Positions 11,141-22,076 of a stretch of DNA of 64,000 bases are shown here, piece by piece. The translations under genes and the position numbers were made by a program. Where the stretch lies: contig CANTFK010000878.1 in NCBI GenBank assembly GCA_947646735.1, positions 45,251 through 109,250 on the forward strand. The letters are read 5' to 3'. This DNA comes from Peronospora farinosa (taxonomy: Eukaryota > Oomycota > Peronosporomycetes > Peronosporales > Peronosporaceae). The notes beneath the pieces are model-generated. The model had not been told where the DNA came from. It worked only from the letters and a program-made list of their open reading frames with translations, and did no database searches. Position 1 is the stretch's first letter. Each line of letters begins with the position of its first letter.

Positions 11141-11372
11141 TTTCTGATTCTTGTGCGAAATTAGCAATGATGACCCGGGCGTCCTTAGCCATGCCATGTC
11201 CGGACCACCCAATCTTATAGCAGCATTTCTGCCAATCCACACTATGCAGCACTTGGATTGGACAAAAACCTAATTTGAAAATGACGTATGCTGTTGGAAA
11301 GGTACGCTGCCAGTAACCAGTGAACTGCAAGACACAACCTTCTAACTAGGTCAATAAGACAAAGCCGTTATT
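11141..11372. promoter_or_regulatory. Divergent promoter between RPS16 and NIP7
   Basis: 232 bp separate two divergent starts. Near the middle are two CCAAT boxes in opposite orientation: CCAATCC at 11232-11238 and GGATTGG at 11255-11261, forming an inverted repeat. The minus strand at 11272-11284 reads TCATTTTCAAATT, resembling the oomycete initiator plus flanking CAATTT-like element as I recall it. Both genes serve ribosome production, so shared control is plausible. Confidence 0.5.
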
Positions 11373-11915
11373 ATGCGCCCGCTTACCGACGATGAGATGA
11401 CAACGGTATTTGAAAAGATCAGCAAATACATTGGCCGTAATGTTCAGCATTTGGTAACACGTCCGGATGAGAAATACTGCTTCCGACTGCATGGTAATAT
11501 TGTGTATTACTGCAGCGAGAAGCTCATGCGCCAGTCCACCAATCTCGGCACGGATGAGCTTCTAAGCATTGGAACTGCTGTTGGAAAGCTTACGAAATCC
11601 AAGAAATTTCATTTGCGAATTACCTTTCTCGATTATCTTGCTCAGTACGCCAAGTACAAGGTTTGGATCAAGCCCAACTCGGAGATGTCCTTCTTGTATG
11701 GCAACAATGTCGTCAAGTCCGGTCTCGGTCGCATCACGGAGGGCACACCGCAGTACGCTGGGGTTGTTGTCTTTAGTATGAATGACATCCCGCTAGGATT
11801 TGGTGTAGCGGCGCAAGCGACCGAGTTGTGCAAAGACCTGGAGCCCACGGCCTATGTGGTACTGCACCAAGCGGATATTGGCGAGTACCTTCGCGTTGAA
11901 GACGAGATGTTTTAA
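11373..11915 (+). CDS. NIP7: 60S ribosome subunit biogenesis protein NIP7
   Basis: A single exon of 180 residues, the same length as human NIP7. It starts MRPLTDDEM (human MRPLTEEE) and keeps [49 protein letters not shown] and the PUA-domain end PLGFGVAAQ and [13 protein letters not shown]7 is a nucleolar factor for 27S pre-rRNA processing and 60S assembly; its C-terminal PUA domain binds RNA. The N-terminal alpha/beta domain covers roughly residues 1-90 and PUA 95-170. It is divergent from RPS16 and convergent with the carrier gene (195 bp). Confidence 0.95.
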   Translation: MRPLTDDEMTTVFEKISKYIGRNVQHLVTRPDEKYCFRLHGNIVYYCSEKLMRQSTNLGTDELLSIGTAVGKLTKSKKFHLRITFLDYLAQYAKYKVWIKPNSEMSFLYGNNVVKSGLGRITEGTPQYAGVVVFSMNDIPLGFGVAAQATELCKDLEPTAYVVLHQADIGEYLRVEDEMF

Positions 11916-12110
11916 AGCAGAGTAGTAGCTTGAGCGAGGCTTGTGATTTAGCTCTTCCATAGTCAGAACTTTGTGCGCCATCGACATATATAATAGACCT
12001 TTCGCGCTTGTTTGTACTTCCACATAGTTGGTTGTCTATATCAGTTAGCTGCCTCGTTGCGTGCAAATGTTGTTGTATACTCTATTGCTTCACAGTCGTC
12101 CTCTAAATGA

Positions 12111-13141
12111 TTAATTATCCAGCAGCATGGTCTTCATGGCACGATGAATCTGCTCATAGGCGGCAAATATGATAGCACCAGTAGGCATGACCTTGAGAAT
12201 ATTAGCAGACAAGCCTTTATATAAACCACGGTAACCTTCGTGTCGGATAATCTTCGTTGTGCAGTCCCATGTGCCTGTGTACTTGTCCGCAAAAAGCCCT
12301 CCCTGCTGTAAACGAGCTTTGATCACTTGGTACGGGTACGTAGCAGTTGATGCAATGGACTGCGCCACCGCCCCCATTATCAGTGTTGGAATCACGTCCA
12401 TCTCAGAGCTCCAATGCGCCAAATACAGCCCCTTGAGTCGTTCGTACGCAACAAATTTAATCGCACCATTTGTCGTAAGAAACAGCGCAGGAATCATGCC
12501 CTTGTATAGTGCTGAAACACCTTCTGCAGCTACGATTCGTCGAAATGCATCTACACAAACAGCAACACGAATTACACAATTAGCTTCCAAGCGACTACCA
12601 CTAGTTACTTCAACGCGGCAGACGCACCTGATACACTTCTATAAGGTGTATTCTCCACCAACTTCTTTGCTGTGTCTTTCCCAATTGCATTAGCTTGCAT
12701 TCGTTTATTACTTTGAACTTGCATGCGAATCTTAATGAGCCAAATTGGGTTTGTCAAAGGTACACAGATCATTCCAGCTTCAATACCCGAGAAAAAGTGC
12801 TGCCACGATCCCTGGATCCATCCTTCATCTGCCATTCGAGCGTAACGCAGCTTTGCATTCTGATAAACGAGCATGTAGATGCCCCACGAGATCGTCGCAC
12901 CATAGAGCGCCGGACTCATCCCACGGAATAGTGCGTGCACGCCCTCTGCTGCCATAATAGAGCGGAAGGCGTGGCCCAGTGAGCGGTAGGCGTGGGCAGA
13001 CTTCTCATGCACCTGATAGCGCACCTTCACGAGGTCCAGCGGGTATAACATCACTGTAGAGACAGCACCAGCTCCTATGCCCGCTGTCGTGTGAATCACA
13101 CTGCGCCATTGTTCCTCGGTCAATAATTCCTTCAGTGTCAT
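12111..13141 (-). CDS. Mitochondrial carrier family protein, SLC25A32/FLX1-like
   Basis: Two exons on the minus strand, 12628-13141 and 12111-12550, separated by a 77-nt GTGCGT...GTAG intron, give 317 residues, typical for the SLC25 family. Three repeats each carry a signature: PLDLVKVRYQ, PIWLIKIRMQ and PYQVIKARLQ. The P-I-W form in repeat 2 and repeat 1 (YRSLGHAFRSI then GMSPALYGATISWG) resemble folate/FAD and pyridine-nucleotide carriers, so an FAD, folate or NAD substrate in the inner mitochondrial membrane is likely; a related nucleotide substrate cannot be excluded. It is divergent from the topoisomerase VI-B-like gene with only 101 bp between starts. Confidence 0.85.
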
Positions 13142-13242
13142 CTATTGGGACAAGACAAGACTTGGAACTGAGACCACTGACCGTAACGGACGCCGTGTAT
13201 GCATCTTATCAGGTTCTTGTATTCTATTGAAAAGGTTCAACT
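13142..13242. promoter_or_regulatory. Short divergent promoter, carrier / TopoVI-B-like
   Basis: Only 101 bp separate the two assumed start codons. No clear element is visible. If the TopoVI-B-like start is the later ATG near 13288, the spacer would be about 146 bp. Confidence 0.4.
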
Positions 13243-14856
13243 ATGGCATGCGGAGTGATGGTCATTTATTTGTCATTCCGCACGCAGATGCAGCAGAACA
13301 GGAAGCGCAGAGACCGTGGTGCCCAGTTTATCCGCAATAACTTGGAGCTGCTGGGTTTTGGTAGCCGTCGAGATGCGCTGGTGCAAGCTGTGAAGGAATT
13401 ATTTGAGAATGGTGCAACGAGTTCGAGACTATAGAGAAGAATAAAGATACTAAAGTTAATGTGTGCATTCCTTTTAACAGCGTTGGACGCAACACAGTCG
13501 CTAAGCTCGGACTATTCATGGAGCGATGTGCCTCTAGAGCTATTGCGGATCGATGTCAAGTTGAATGACGATACTGGTCACGTTGACATCGTGTGTGCGG
13601 ATACTGGCTCTGGAATGCATGCGCACCAGGTCAAACTGCTGTGCTGCAACGCTTTTGAGACAACAAAGGTAAATCGAGAGGGCGGAGGAAGATGTACTAG
13701 TGGGAAATATGGTGCGTTGAAGTAGGGTATAGAGCTGGAATAAATGACGTCTAATGAGGACGACGCAGGTGTTGGGCTCAAGGCGGCAATGCTATACAGT
13801 CAGTTAGAAGCAAGTGACGCATGTTTAAAGATTGTTACGACATCCAACTCCGACGGAATTCTGTACGTGCAGCTTCGCATCGATCCGGACTCGGAAGAGA
13901 CGGCTGTTGTGAAGAAAGTGGCTCATTTCATCGTGGATGAAGACCATCAACCATTTTCCGGGACGGAGATGCGGCTATCTCTGCCTTGTCCACAAGATAT
14001 ATTAGAGCTTGAAAGTGTTGCAGATACACTAACACTGTACTTCCAGAGTCTGCGGTACATCGCACCTCCGTTTGTTGGAGTGCAGTTCAACTTTAATGTA
14101 GGAGAGATCAGCACATCTGTCAATTGTCTACATGGAGAAGAACCAATCGACCGGTTTGTTGCAGATCTGGGCAAAAGTGCAGATGACATTTTATACGCGG
14201 TTCATGATGAAGAGTTTTTCTCCATCAGCTGCGTTGCGCTAATGCTTGGGGAAACGGAGCTGGGTAACGAGAGCGACATTGAGGTCAGCTTACTTCGTTT
14301 CGCCAACCACGCTCCGCTGATCAATGGCGACGACTTTTTCTTATGCGGCACCACAAAGGGCGTCTGTGCGGCAAAGCTGTGGAGAAAGTATGGTTTCCGC
14401 TGCAAGAAAAACACCTCACATCTTACGAACCAGCTCGTGGCTTCACCTTTGCGAGCAGCAACTAGACTGGAGGACGACGGTGCCGACACATCTCGACTTG
14501 TCTTGGCTATTGACATATGCGTCGCTAGCTCTGCAAGAGATACAGGTATCAAGTACGGTGGCTTAAAGAAGAACACACTCGACGCTTGCTACGCTGACGG
14601 TGTAGAGACTTGCTGTCGGGCCATTCTACAGCAACTCGCCGAAACTGGACGTTTGTGCACGCCGCAGCAGCGGCAAGATCACGATCTTGTTGAGAACTGT
14701 GCGCCACTGATTGCAAAATCTCTTGCAGCAATCATTAAGCAGTCGCAAGTTTGTCAACGTGGTGTCGTGCCGTCGCAGCTAGATCGCAATCCACAAGACC
14801 ACTTCAACGAGGGGCTTATCCTGCAAGAACTTCAAGCTGCCATTAGAAACTGGTAA
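13243..14856 (+). CDS. DNA topoisomerase VI subunit B-like (GHKL ATPase) protein
   Basis: Exons 13243-13411, 13481-13711 and 13769-14856 join in frame to 495 residues; introns are 69 and 57 nt. The Bergerat ATP fold is complete: ELFENALDATQS across the first junction (Glu, Asn), DTGSGM (G1 box), and SGKYGVGLKAAMLYSQL across the second junction (G2 box). A transducer-like part follows with LLRFANHAPLI, as in TopoVI-B and meiotic TOPOVIB-like proteins. TopoVI-B opens a DNA gate with a Spo11/TopoVI-A partner; the meiotic form helps Spo11 make double-strand breaks. Which role applies here is open, and no partner is in the window. The start could instead be the ATG near 13288. Confidence 0.75.
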
Positions 14857-14934
14857 AATACATTATGTATGAGATAAGAGAGGTAACAATTTGAAAAAGG
14901 GCGACAATTGTTGGCCACACCAAAGCAGAAAAAC

Positions 14935-15541
14935 ATGTCGGCTATCGGAGCGCTTCGCGAGCTGGAGAAGGACAAAAAGGCATCCAACAATACCGGTCTC
15001 AAGGTGCGTTTTGTCTTAGATGGGCCTGATGCTTTCTTGTTGCAGCTACTGGGTTCATAATGCTTAGCATTGTGTTTTTTTTGCTAGGAATTGTTCATGA
15101 ACTTGCCGACCCGGATTCGCCAGTCTGGTCCCGTCAAGGGCGGCATAAACTTTGCTATTAAGGTGCGTATTAACTGACAAATATGTTTTGGAAAAGGGTG
15201 AGGCGTAACACTGCTTTCGGTCTTGCTGTGGTGTACTAGAGCTGGAAGAATTCTGGCCGGTGGCTGTGGGTTTTATCAACGACATTGTTGGTGACGTTAG
15301 TGCCCCTTAGCATTGAAGTACGTTTTTAGCTGTGCTTTTTGCCAATTTTTGCATCTACGATAATGTTGACGATGGGTCCGTATGTGTTAATTCTTAGATG
15401 CTGCGTGAGGAGCAGACTAACGAAGTGGTAAAGGAGCTGGTGAGCAAGGGCTTCAGCTACAACCAGATCCAGGGCATGGGCTACATGGTGTCGCAGCCAG
15501 AGAGCACGCTCGCGGCTCCTGCTGAGGGCTCCCTCCAGTAA
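14935..15541 (+). CDS. TOM22: Tom22-like mitochondrial outer membrane import receptor subunit
   Basis: Four exons (14935-15003, 15088-15162, 15240-15317, 15398-15541), all introns in phase 0 and 77-84 nt, give 121 residues. The core is a single membrane segment WLWVLSTTLLVTLVPLSIEM followed by REEQ, which matches the Tom22 family (a helix with a Pro kink, then acidic/Gln residues). The N-terminal cytosolic part is short and basic rather than strongly acidic, as in the reduced Tom22/Tom9 of plants. The C-terminal tail has about 40 residues (VVKELVSKGFSYNQIQGM). It lies 78 bp after the TopoVI-B-like gene on the same strand. Assignment rests on the membrane segment only. Confidence 0.6.
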
Positions 15542-15826
15542 TTTGACAGCTAGTGTTTACCTTCGCCGGTGGTCGTTGCATCGGCTACGAGGAATCTGTA
15601 CATCCTGCTGCGATATTACAGTATTTTGGTCAATGGAGTCCAAAGATCTAATTACATGGGATCTGGATAAGTACGCGGTTAAGATGTTGGAAGAATTCAA
15701 TGAATGAAACATGAATATCGCGAATAGTCACCGCCGTCGAATGTAACTACTCGGTCTAGAAGTTGCCGTGTTAATGCTTTTTTTCATTGCGCTCTAACTG
15801 CGAATGTGTATCTCATGTCAACACTC

Positions 15827-16246
15827 CTAGTCATTTTTCTTCTTTTGACTCTTGATCATGACCAAACCGATAAATGTGGCAGCGCTGCTGAAGAGCAGCA
15901 CAAGTATCACCGCGGGGATACTGATGGCGTAGTGGTACGGCAGAAAAATTTGCTGAATCGGATGGTCCTCATCAATGAATGGCTAAATCAATAACAGTCG
16001 CATTGCATACTCTTTAGGGATACTAGTGGTGACTATTTGTCAGTCGAAGTGAGAAACGATTTGAAAAAAACACGTACCGAGAGCAGCACCCAAGTGCTGT
16101 AATAGACATAAACAATGACGCTAATGATTAATAGCACAGCGCCCACGGTTTGATCCGGCCCTTCCTAATCATTTCATTTAGCTGGCAATTAGCTGATGAG
16201 ATGATGCGTGACGAACGGTTAAGTTACATTTTTCGCAACGTACCAT
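15827..16246 (-). CDS. DPM2: Dolichol-phosphate mannosyltransferase subunit 2 (DPM2)
   Basis: Exons on the minus strand: 16244-16246 (only the ATG), 16078-16164 and 15827-15982, giving 81 residues (human DPM2 is 84). Introns are 79 and 95 nt. Signature blocks are GPDQTVGAVLLI, YYSTWVLLS, PFIDEDHPIQ, FLPYHYAISIP, and a lysine-rich C-terminal end (MIKSQKKKND) like an ER retention signal. Two membrane helices are clear. DPM2 is an ER protein that stabilises the DPM1/DPM3 enzyme making dolichol-phosphate-mannose and also acts in GPI synthesis. The start codon stands alone in its exon. The element at 16431 begins 184 bp upstream of the start. Confidence 0.88.
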
Positions 16247-16430
16247 GATGATGTGGTCAAATTCTCCTTTCAAAAGGACACATTTCAAATGTATGACAAG
16301 ATAAATTGAGTGTCGCATTATGGTACATATTATTCTTTTTGTACCTATTCACCTTAAAGGCGTTATGCGGCGCTTTGTTGCCATTTAGGTGGCACCTTTT
16401 AGTTGTTAGCTTTTGCAAGGAGACCAAAAT

Positions 16431-17050
16431 TGTAACGGGGTTACACGACGGTTGTAGCGTCTTTCCGAGAGTTTACGGTTGAACTCCACTTGTATTGCAT
16501 ATAATGCATTATTATACTTCTCTTTAGAGAGGTATTAAGTACGGTATTCGGTAATACCGTATCTTATCGATTGGGATTCGATAAATCACTAACGCTGTAT
16601 TAAGTACATCATACACAGATGTTTAGACGATACGTCGTTCAGTAGTAAAGTCTGCATATAATAATTACTATTATAGTAATTAATCTAGTGTAGTGTACTT
16701 AGAGTAGGACTATTCATAAAATCTTAAAGCATAAATAAAATCAGTTCTCCTTTTAAGTTTAAGATCGCAAGTCGTTCTGACTTGTTCTCTTGTGCACTTC
16801 GTGCGTTGGTTCTCTGAACCTCTAAGCTCTAGCTTGTTCTTGCTCTGTGCGTTGGTTCTCTGAACCTTAAGCTTATTGCTTGCTGACTAAAATTCTCTCC
16901 TACTTCCTTAGAACAGGGTGACTTTAAGTCGTTTAATTAGTTCCTTAGAACTAAGTGGCTTTTAGCCTTAACTCTATTTAGTTCTCTAGAACTAAGAGGC
17001 TTCCAGCCGAAAGTCTTCCTCTGGCTAAAGAGCTGTGCAGCTCCGCTACA
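16431..17050 (+). repeat. 5' LTR of family A copy 2
   Basis: Begins TGTAACGGGGTTACA and ends CCGCTACA. It is almost entirely a chain of short inverted repeats, such as a 9-bp stem with 4-nt loop at 16540-16561, a 7-bp stem at 16564-16584, GGTTCTCTGAACC at 16808-16820 and an 8-bp stem at 16978-16995. Confidence 0.95.
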
Positions 17051-17052
17051 CT

Positions 17053-17063
17053 TGGTAGCACTT
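17053..17063 (+). other. Primer binding site, family A copy 2
   Basis: TGGTAGCACTT starts two bases after the LTR. It would pair with a tRNA whose 3' end is AAGUGCUACCA. Identical to the family B site at 44491-44501. Confidence 0.6.
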
Positions 17064-17110
17064 GTAGTCAATCCTACACCTGAGTCTTTAAAGACTGACC
17101 CTCTGTGAGG

Positions 17111-18142
17111 ATGGAGAATCAAAATCACCTCTCTGAGGCACAACGACTCGCCTTAGATAAACTATCGGCGTTCGTCGGGCCCGATCAAATCAAGGCCCTT
17201 TTGGTGCAAGGCCCCGAGGTTCTAAATGCTCGTCTTGAGGCCTTTATGCGTTATGAAGCAACGCTCCTCGTGCAGGTCCATGACCAGGCAGCATCAGCTG
17301 CGCCTACACAGTACATTTCGGTACCTGTGCCCGATGCAGAGCCAAAGGCTTGCCCACTTGTCTTAAACGTAAAGACCTTTGAGGGGAACAAGGGAAAAAA
17401 TCTTCTCCTCTGGATCCGAGAAATGGAAATGGCAATGGATGCCGCCATGCTTGTATCATATAAGCAACGAGTTGGCCTGGCCATTTTTAAGCTCGGTGGA
17501 AGAGCTAGAGAGTGGGTTATAACGAGCGATGTCTCTGTAAATGCTGCATTCCCCGTATGGGAGATGCTAAAAAAACAATCAACTTGTGTGTTTGCACCGC
17601 CTAATCAGGCTTATCGTGTGCGCTCACGCTTCTTAGCTACCCGACAGGGTAAGAAAGAATTGTCGGACTATGTCCAAGAGTTGAGAACTCTCATTGCTGC
17701 TATGCAGCAGGACCCTCTGGCAGAGGAAGTCCGAGTAACCATTTTTATGGAAGGACTTCGTACTGGGGTCGCCAGGAAGGAATTTTTCCGCGTTCATCCC
17801 TCGACTTTCGAAGAGGCAGTAAGCATAGCGTTTAACGCTGTATTTATTATTCAATCTGCTCGATATGGTCTGCCCTGGTATCAATCAAATACCTCTAACA
17901 AGGCGGAACCCATGGACCTCAGCCATGCTGAAGAAGCTGAGCGTTAAGCTGCTGAGCAGCAAGGTAACATCCGTAGATGTTACATGTGCGGAAGCACTAG
18001 GCATCTTCGCCCTAGCTGTCCGTTGCGAAAGCAACGTTAAAATCGGCAGAGCCGAAACCCTGCTCCTAGCCAAAAGGCGAGCACCGCAGGGGGAAAACGT
18101 CAACTCCCAGCAGGCGCGAGGCGCCCTACTGGGAAAGAACTA
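17111..18142 (+). pseudogene. gag of family A copy 2 with an in-frame stop before the zinc knuckle
   Basis: The ATG at 17111 starts [19 protein letters not shown] typical retrotransposon gag domain follows ([47 protein letters not shown]). A TAA at 17945-17947 ends the open frame after 279 codons. The same frame then continues into a CX2CX4HX4C knuckle (CYMCGSTRHLRPSC). The same TAA is present in copy 1 at 4401-4403, so it is inherited or tolerated (readthrough), not a private mutation of this copy. Confidence 0.85.
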
Positions 18143-18199
18143 AGTTCTGTTGAATCTTTAGGAGGTAAAGGTAAACAGGGCTTAGCCCCAGGTGGGTCT

Positions 18200-19072
18200 G
18201 TGAATGCTACCATAGAACAAGATTACAAGCCAGGCTTGTTGGTTATGTCGGCAACCGTTAAGGGATTTGAGAGACCATGGTCAATTTTAATTGACTCAGG
18301 GGCGTCAGGTAATTATGTCCGACGTCGTTCCCTTGAAGGGAGTCAGCTATATGCTGAGGCGCTAGAAGTGCAAGAGGGTGATAGTATAACCGTGCGTCTC
18401 GCCACGAGTGTACGTGTCACCGTTCCTAAAGTTCCGTTGAACTTAGGTGTGAAGTTCTTAGACTTCAATAGCGTTGAACGCTGTCTTGTCCTATATTTGG
18501 ACTCGAGATATGATCTCATTCTCGGTATGGCCTGGCTGGAACGCCATGAGCCGTGGATAGATTGGAGATCCAAAACTTTAGGCGCAACGCGCAATGTTCC
18601 TAGCGAAGCTTTGGAGAGTCATGAACCCACCTTCGCTAGGAAACAAAAGTGCTATTGGCGCGAGCCATTAACTGATTCAGTTAGTGTGCTGGACATTGGA
18701 TTGTCTGAGTTGATAAACTCCGATGTCAACAATAATAGTGTCGAGCAGAGCTCAGTGACACTTAGTGGAACGGCACGTACTCCGTTGAGTAATACTCAAA
18801 GTAATATTGAGACACTGGATGTCGGTAATGACATCGGCTCCCGTATAGAGCAAGTGAAGGTCGATGACCTTGTTAGTAATATTGGCTGTAAATGCGATTT
18901 ACTGGATGTCGGTAATGACATCGGCTCTCGTATAGAGCAAGTGAAGGTCGATGACCTTGTTAGTGAAGCCACTGGTACTAGTGACTCACTGGATGTCGGT
19001 AATGACATCGGCCCTTGCATAGGGCAGGTAAACGAAAATGGTCTGTTGACCTTGGGGATGATAATATCTTAA
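18200..19072 (+). CDS. Aspartic protease region of family A copy 2
   Basis: An open frame of 290 codons. The retropepsin active site is [13 protein letters not shown] (DSG intact), and the second half of the fold is [19 protein letters not shown]. The C-terminal linker contains a tandem repeat of about 29 residues ([20 protein letters not shown]) from about 18819 to 19050, nearly three copies. In the intact element it would be part of a gag-pol polyprotein. It ends with a stop at 19070-19072, shortly before the RT frame. Confidence 0.8.
   Translation: MNATIEQDYKPGLLVMSATVKGFERPWSILIDSGASGNYVRRRSLEGSQLYAEALEVQEGDSITVRLATSVRVTVPKVPLNLGVKFLDFNSVERCLVLYLDSRYDLILGMAWLERHEPWIDWRSKTLGATRNVPSEALESHEPTFARKQKCYWREPLTDSVSVLDIGLSELINSDVNNNSVEQSSVTLSGTARTPLSNTQSNIETLDVGNDIGSRIEQVKVDDLVSNIGCKCDLLDVGNDIGSRIEQVKVDDLVSEATGTSDSLDVGNDIGPCIGQVNENGLLTLGMIIS
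18819..19050 (+). repeat. 87-bp tandem repeat in the protease linker
   Basis: Units begin CTGGATGTCGGTAATGACAT near 18819, 18900 and 18990; the third is partial and diverged. Copy 1 carries only about two units in the same place (3390-3540, minus strand), so unit number varies between copies. Confidence 0.75.
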
Positions 19073-19097
19073 GTACTCAAAAGGTACGGTCTCGTCA

Positions 19098-22068
19098 ATG
19101 AGACGGCAGCGTCGCCAGATGGCGGCTGCGAGACGCAGAGCGTCTGTTTTATCGCATAATAATGTCAGTGACCAGTTGTACACCTTGGTCAACGGAGCGA
19201 CAGGTGATGTAGATGGTGAGGTTGACCTTGAGGCCCTCCCATCATTAAATGCTCTTTTAGAGCTAGACGAAATGTCTGTGGATGAATTTCATCAGGCCTT
19301 GAAGGCAGGTGCTCTGTCCGATATGGTGGTCATTCGACCTAACCTCGAGCTGAACTCATCCTCGCTTGTCGATGAGACAGTCCTTGAAGATACCAAAGCG
19401 GCACTAAGTGCACGTAGTGGGGCATCTATTCTAAAGGACCCTTCAGATCCCTACTATCCTTTGGTAAAAGAATTCCAGGACGTGGTGTGTCACGATCCAC
19501 CGTCGGTTCTACCACCTGATAGGGGTGTACGTCATGAAATTGACTTGGTTCCCGGAACCAAATACTGTGTAACACGGAAGTGGCCTCTATCAAAAGAACA
19601 GTGTGACGTCATTGACGAGTTCTTTCGTGCAAGGCACGAGGCGGGCATGGTGCGCGAGAGTAAATCTCCGCACCTGACACCCACTTTCTGTGTTAAGAAA
19701 CCGAATGGTAAATGGCGTATCGTTCATGCTTATAATAAGATCAATGCGGCCACTATACCTGCACAGACGCCAATACCTAGAAAGGATGTTCTTCAGAACA
19801 ATATGGTCGGTTGTACCATGTACAGTGCGCTCGACTTAGTCGATGGTTATTACCAATTGCTCATGCGAGCTAGCGAAATTCCGCTTACTGCTGTTAGTAC
19901 TCCGAGCGGTATGCTCTAAGAGTGGTTGGTGATGCCCCAGGGGCTATCTAATGCTTCGGCTACGTTTAACCGTTTGGTGACGCAATTGTTTCGACCCCAT
20001 CGAAGTTATGCACAGACGTACTTTGATGACATTTTTGTTCATTGTCGAGCTGAACAAGGGCGGTCAGATATTGAGAACCATATTGTTCATTTACGAGCTG
20101 TGCTCGAGTGCATGCGCACTAATAAATTATATGCTAATGCATCTAAGTGCATCTTCGGGGCAGAAGAGATTCCCTTTCTAGGGTGCTTCATTGGGAAACG
20201 GGGCCTACGAGCGGATCCCGCCAAGGTCAAAGCCATAGTCGATTGGCCTGTTGCACAGTCTCAGAAGGACTTGCGTAAAAATGGCTTGGCCTTGCCAATT
20301 ACTTACACAAGTACAGCGAGAATTACGCTGATATGTCTCGGCCGTTATCCAATCTCCTTAAGAAGGATGTGGAATGGTGTTGGCATGCCGAACACAAGGA
20401 TGCTTTCTAAGCGGTGAAGGCGAGCCTTCTACATGCTCCTGTTTTGGCTTTGCCAGATCCTGATCGACCGTTTAGTGTCGTCTGTGACGCATCGGATTTT
20501 GCCATTGGCAGCGCTCAGTTACAAACAGATGATGAAGGCCGTGAGCGTGTAGTCGCTTTTGATCTCGCCAGCTGAAAGCTGCAGAGAAGAACTATCCAGT
20601 TCATGACAAAGAGCTACTTGCGATGAATTATGCCCTGGTCAAATTCAGAGTTCATCTGCTGGGCTCAAAGCCTTTTGTTATCTGTACCGATCATGCGTCG
20701 TTACGCACTGCGACTCAGTCGCCGCATCTCTCGCAGAGAATGGCCAGATGGCTTTCATTCTTTGCCGAATATAATTTTGAGGTGAAATATAAGCCGGGCA
20801 ATCAAAATGCTTTGGCTGATGTGTTGTCACACAGACCTGACTATGAGCTTGCTCATGTTATGACGTTGTCGTCTTCTATCATTGATCTCATACGATCGGC
20901 GTATGCTAAAGATGATCACTGTATAGCGTTGCTAAATGCTCTTGGCAGTGAGGAGTTTAAAAGGCTCGGGCATTAAATTGTCGGCACGATTACGTGAGAG
21001 CCTCCATCGATATTCTATCGATGAGAGGCTGTTGTACTATCGTACAGATGTGGCGGATCCTCCGCGTATTGTGGTTCCTCATGAAGAGGACATAAAGTAT
21101 CGTATCCTCTATGAGGTACATGACACCGCCATCGGTGGTCATTTGGGTCGTGAAAAGACCTATGGGGCAGTATGCCAAAGTTATTGGTGGCCCAAATTAT
21201 ATAAATGAGTGAGCACATATGTGCGTACGTGTGAAACGTGTCAACGGGTGAAACCCTCGCCCCATTTGGCAGCGCCGCTGGCTAGTTTGCCTATTCCCAC
21301 TGGGTGCTGGGAGTCCATTAGTATGGACTTTTTATTTGGCCTACCGAAAGATTCGCATGGCAATACAGGTATTGTGGTCTTTGTTGACCGCTTGAGCAAA
21401 ATGGCTCACTTAGCGGCTGTTCCATATTCGATCGATGGTGTGGGTACAGCGGAGCTGTTTATCGATCGTGTGTTTCGCCAACATGGCTTGCCAGTGGCAA
21501 TTGTTTCTGATCGTGATCTTCGTTTCACGAGTAAATTATGGAAGTCCGTCTTCCAGGTGCTATGCACCCGATTGGACATGTCCACAGCGGATCATCTGCA
21601 GACCGATGGTCAAACCGAACGCGTGAATCGCGTTGTTGAAGATATATTCTACGCAGCGTTTGTGCTGAAACACCTAAGCGATGGAGCGCTATGCTCCCTG
21701 TAGTTGAGTTTGCACTCAATAATTCCGTGCACGCCTCTACCGGCTACATTCCGCTCTATGTCAATGGTCTCACACACCCACGCGTTCCGTTAACGCTACC
21801 ACCGAGTGGTTCAGGGCTTGATGGGGGAGAGGTTGCCGATCGGCTTGCTGATGTCAGCCCTAATACTGTTAAGAAACAAGTAAATGCGTTTCTCACAACG
21901 CGACTTAATGTCTTACGACATGTGCAAGATGCAATGGCTGATAGTCAAGATAAACAAAAAGAATATGCAGATGCGAAAGGCAGAGGTTGTGTTAATGATT
22001 ATGAGGTCGGAGACCAAGTATTTTTAATGCTAAAAATCTACCTACCAATGTATTATCCGCTGTCTTAA
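19098..22068 (+). pseudogene. RT, RNase H and integrase of family A copy 2, frame broken
   Basis: Blocks in order: pre-RT linker; RT fingers ([20 protein letters not shown]); RT palm with YFDD near 20020; RNase H (VVCDASDFAIGSA, then KELLAMNYALVKF and CTDHASLRTA); integrase zinc finger (CETCQRVKPSPH); integrase core (VDRLSKMAHL, DHLQTDGQTERVNRVVEDI, NNSVHASTGYIPLYVNG). Lesions seen: stop at 19917-19919, extra A's near 20277, frameshift in RNase H near 20565-20575, frameshift near 20950, TGA at 21206-21208, and a shift near 21645-21700. The RNase H shift is shared with copy 1; most others are private. Confidence 0.9.
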
Positions 22069-22076
22069 AGACGAAG

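Noticed and set aside
13744..14856. A 370-codon frame starting at 13744 as the full TopoVI-B-like gene
   Set aside because: It starts inside an intron and lacks the first ATPase boxes; joining 13243-13411, 13481-13711 and 13769-14856 restores them in frame.
15806..15994. Plus-strand frame of 62 codons
   Set aside because: Shadow of the last DPM2 exon on the minus strand.
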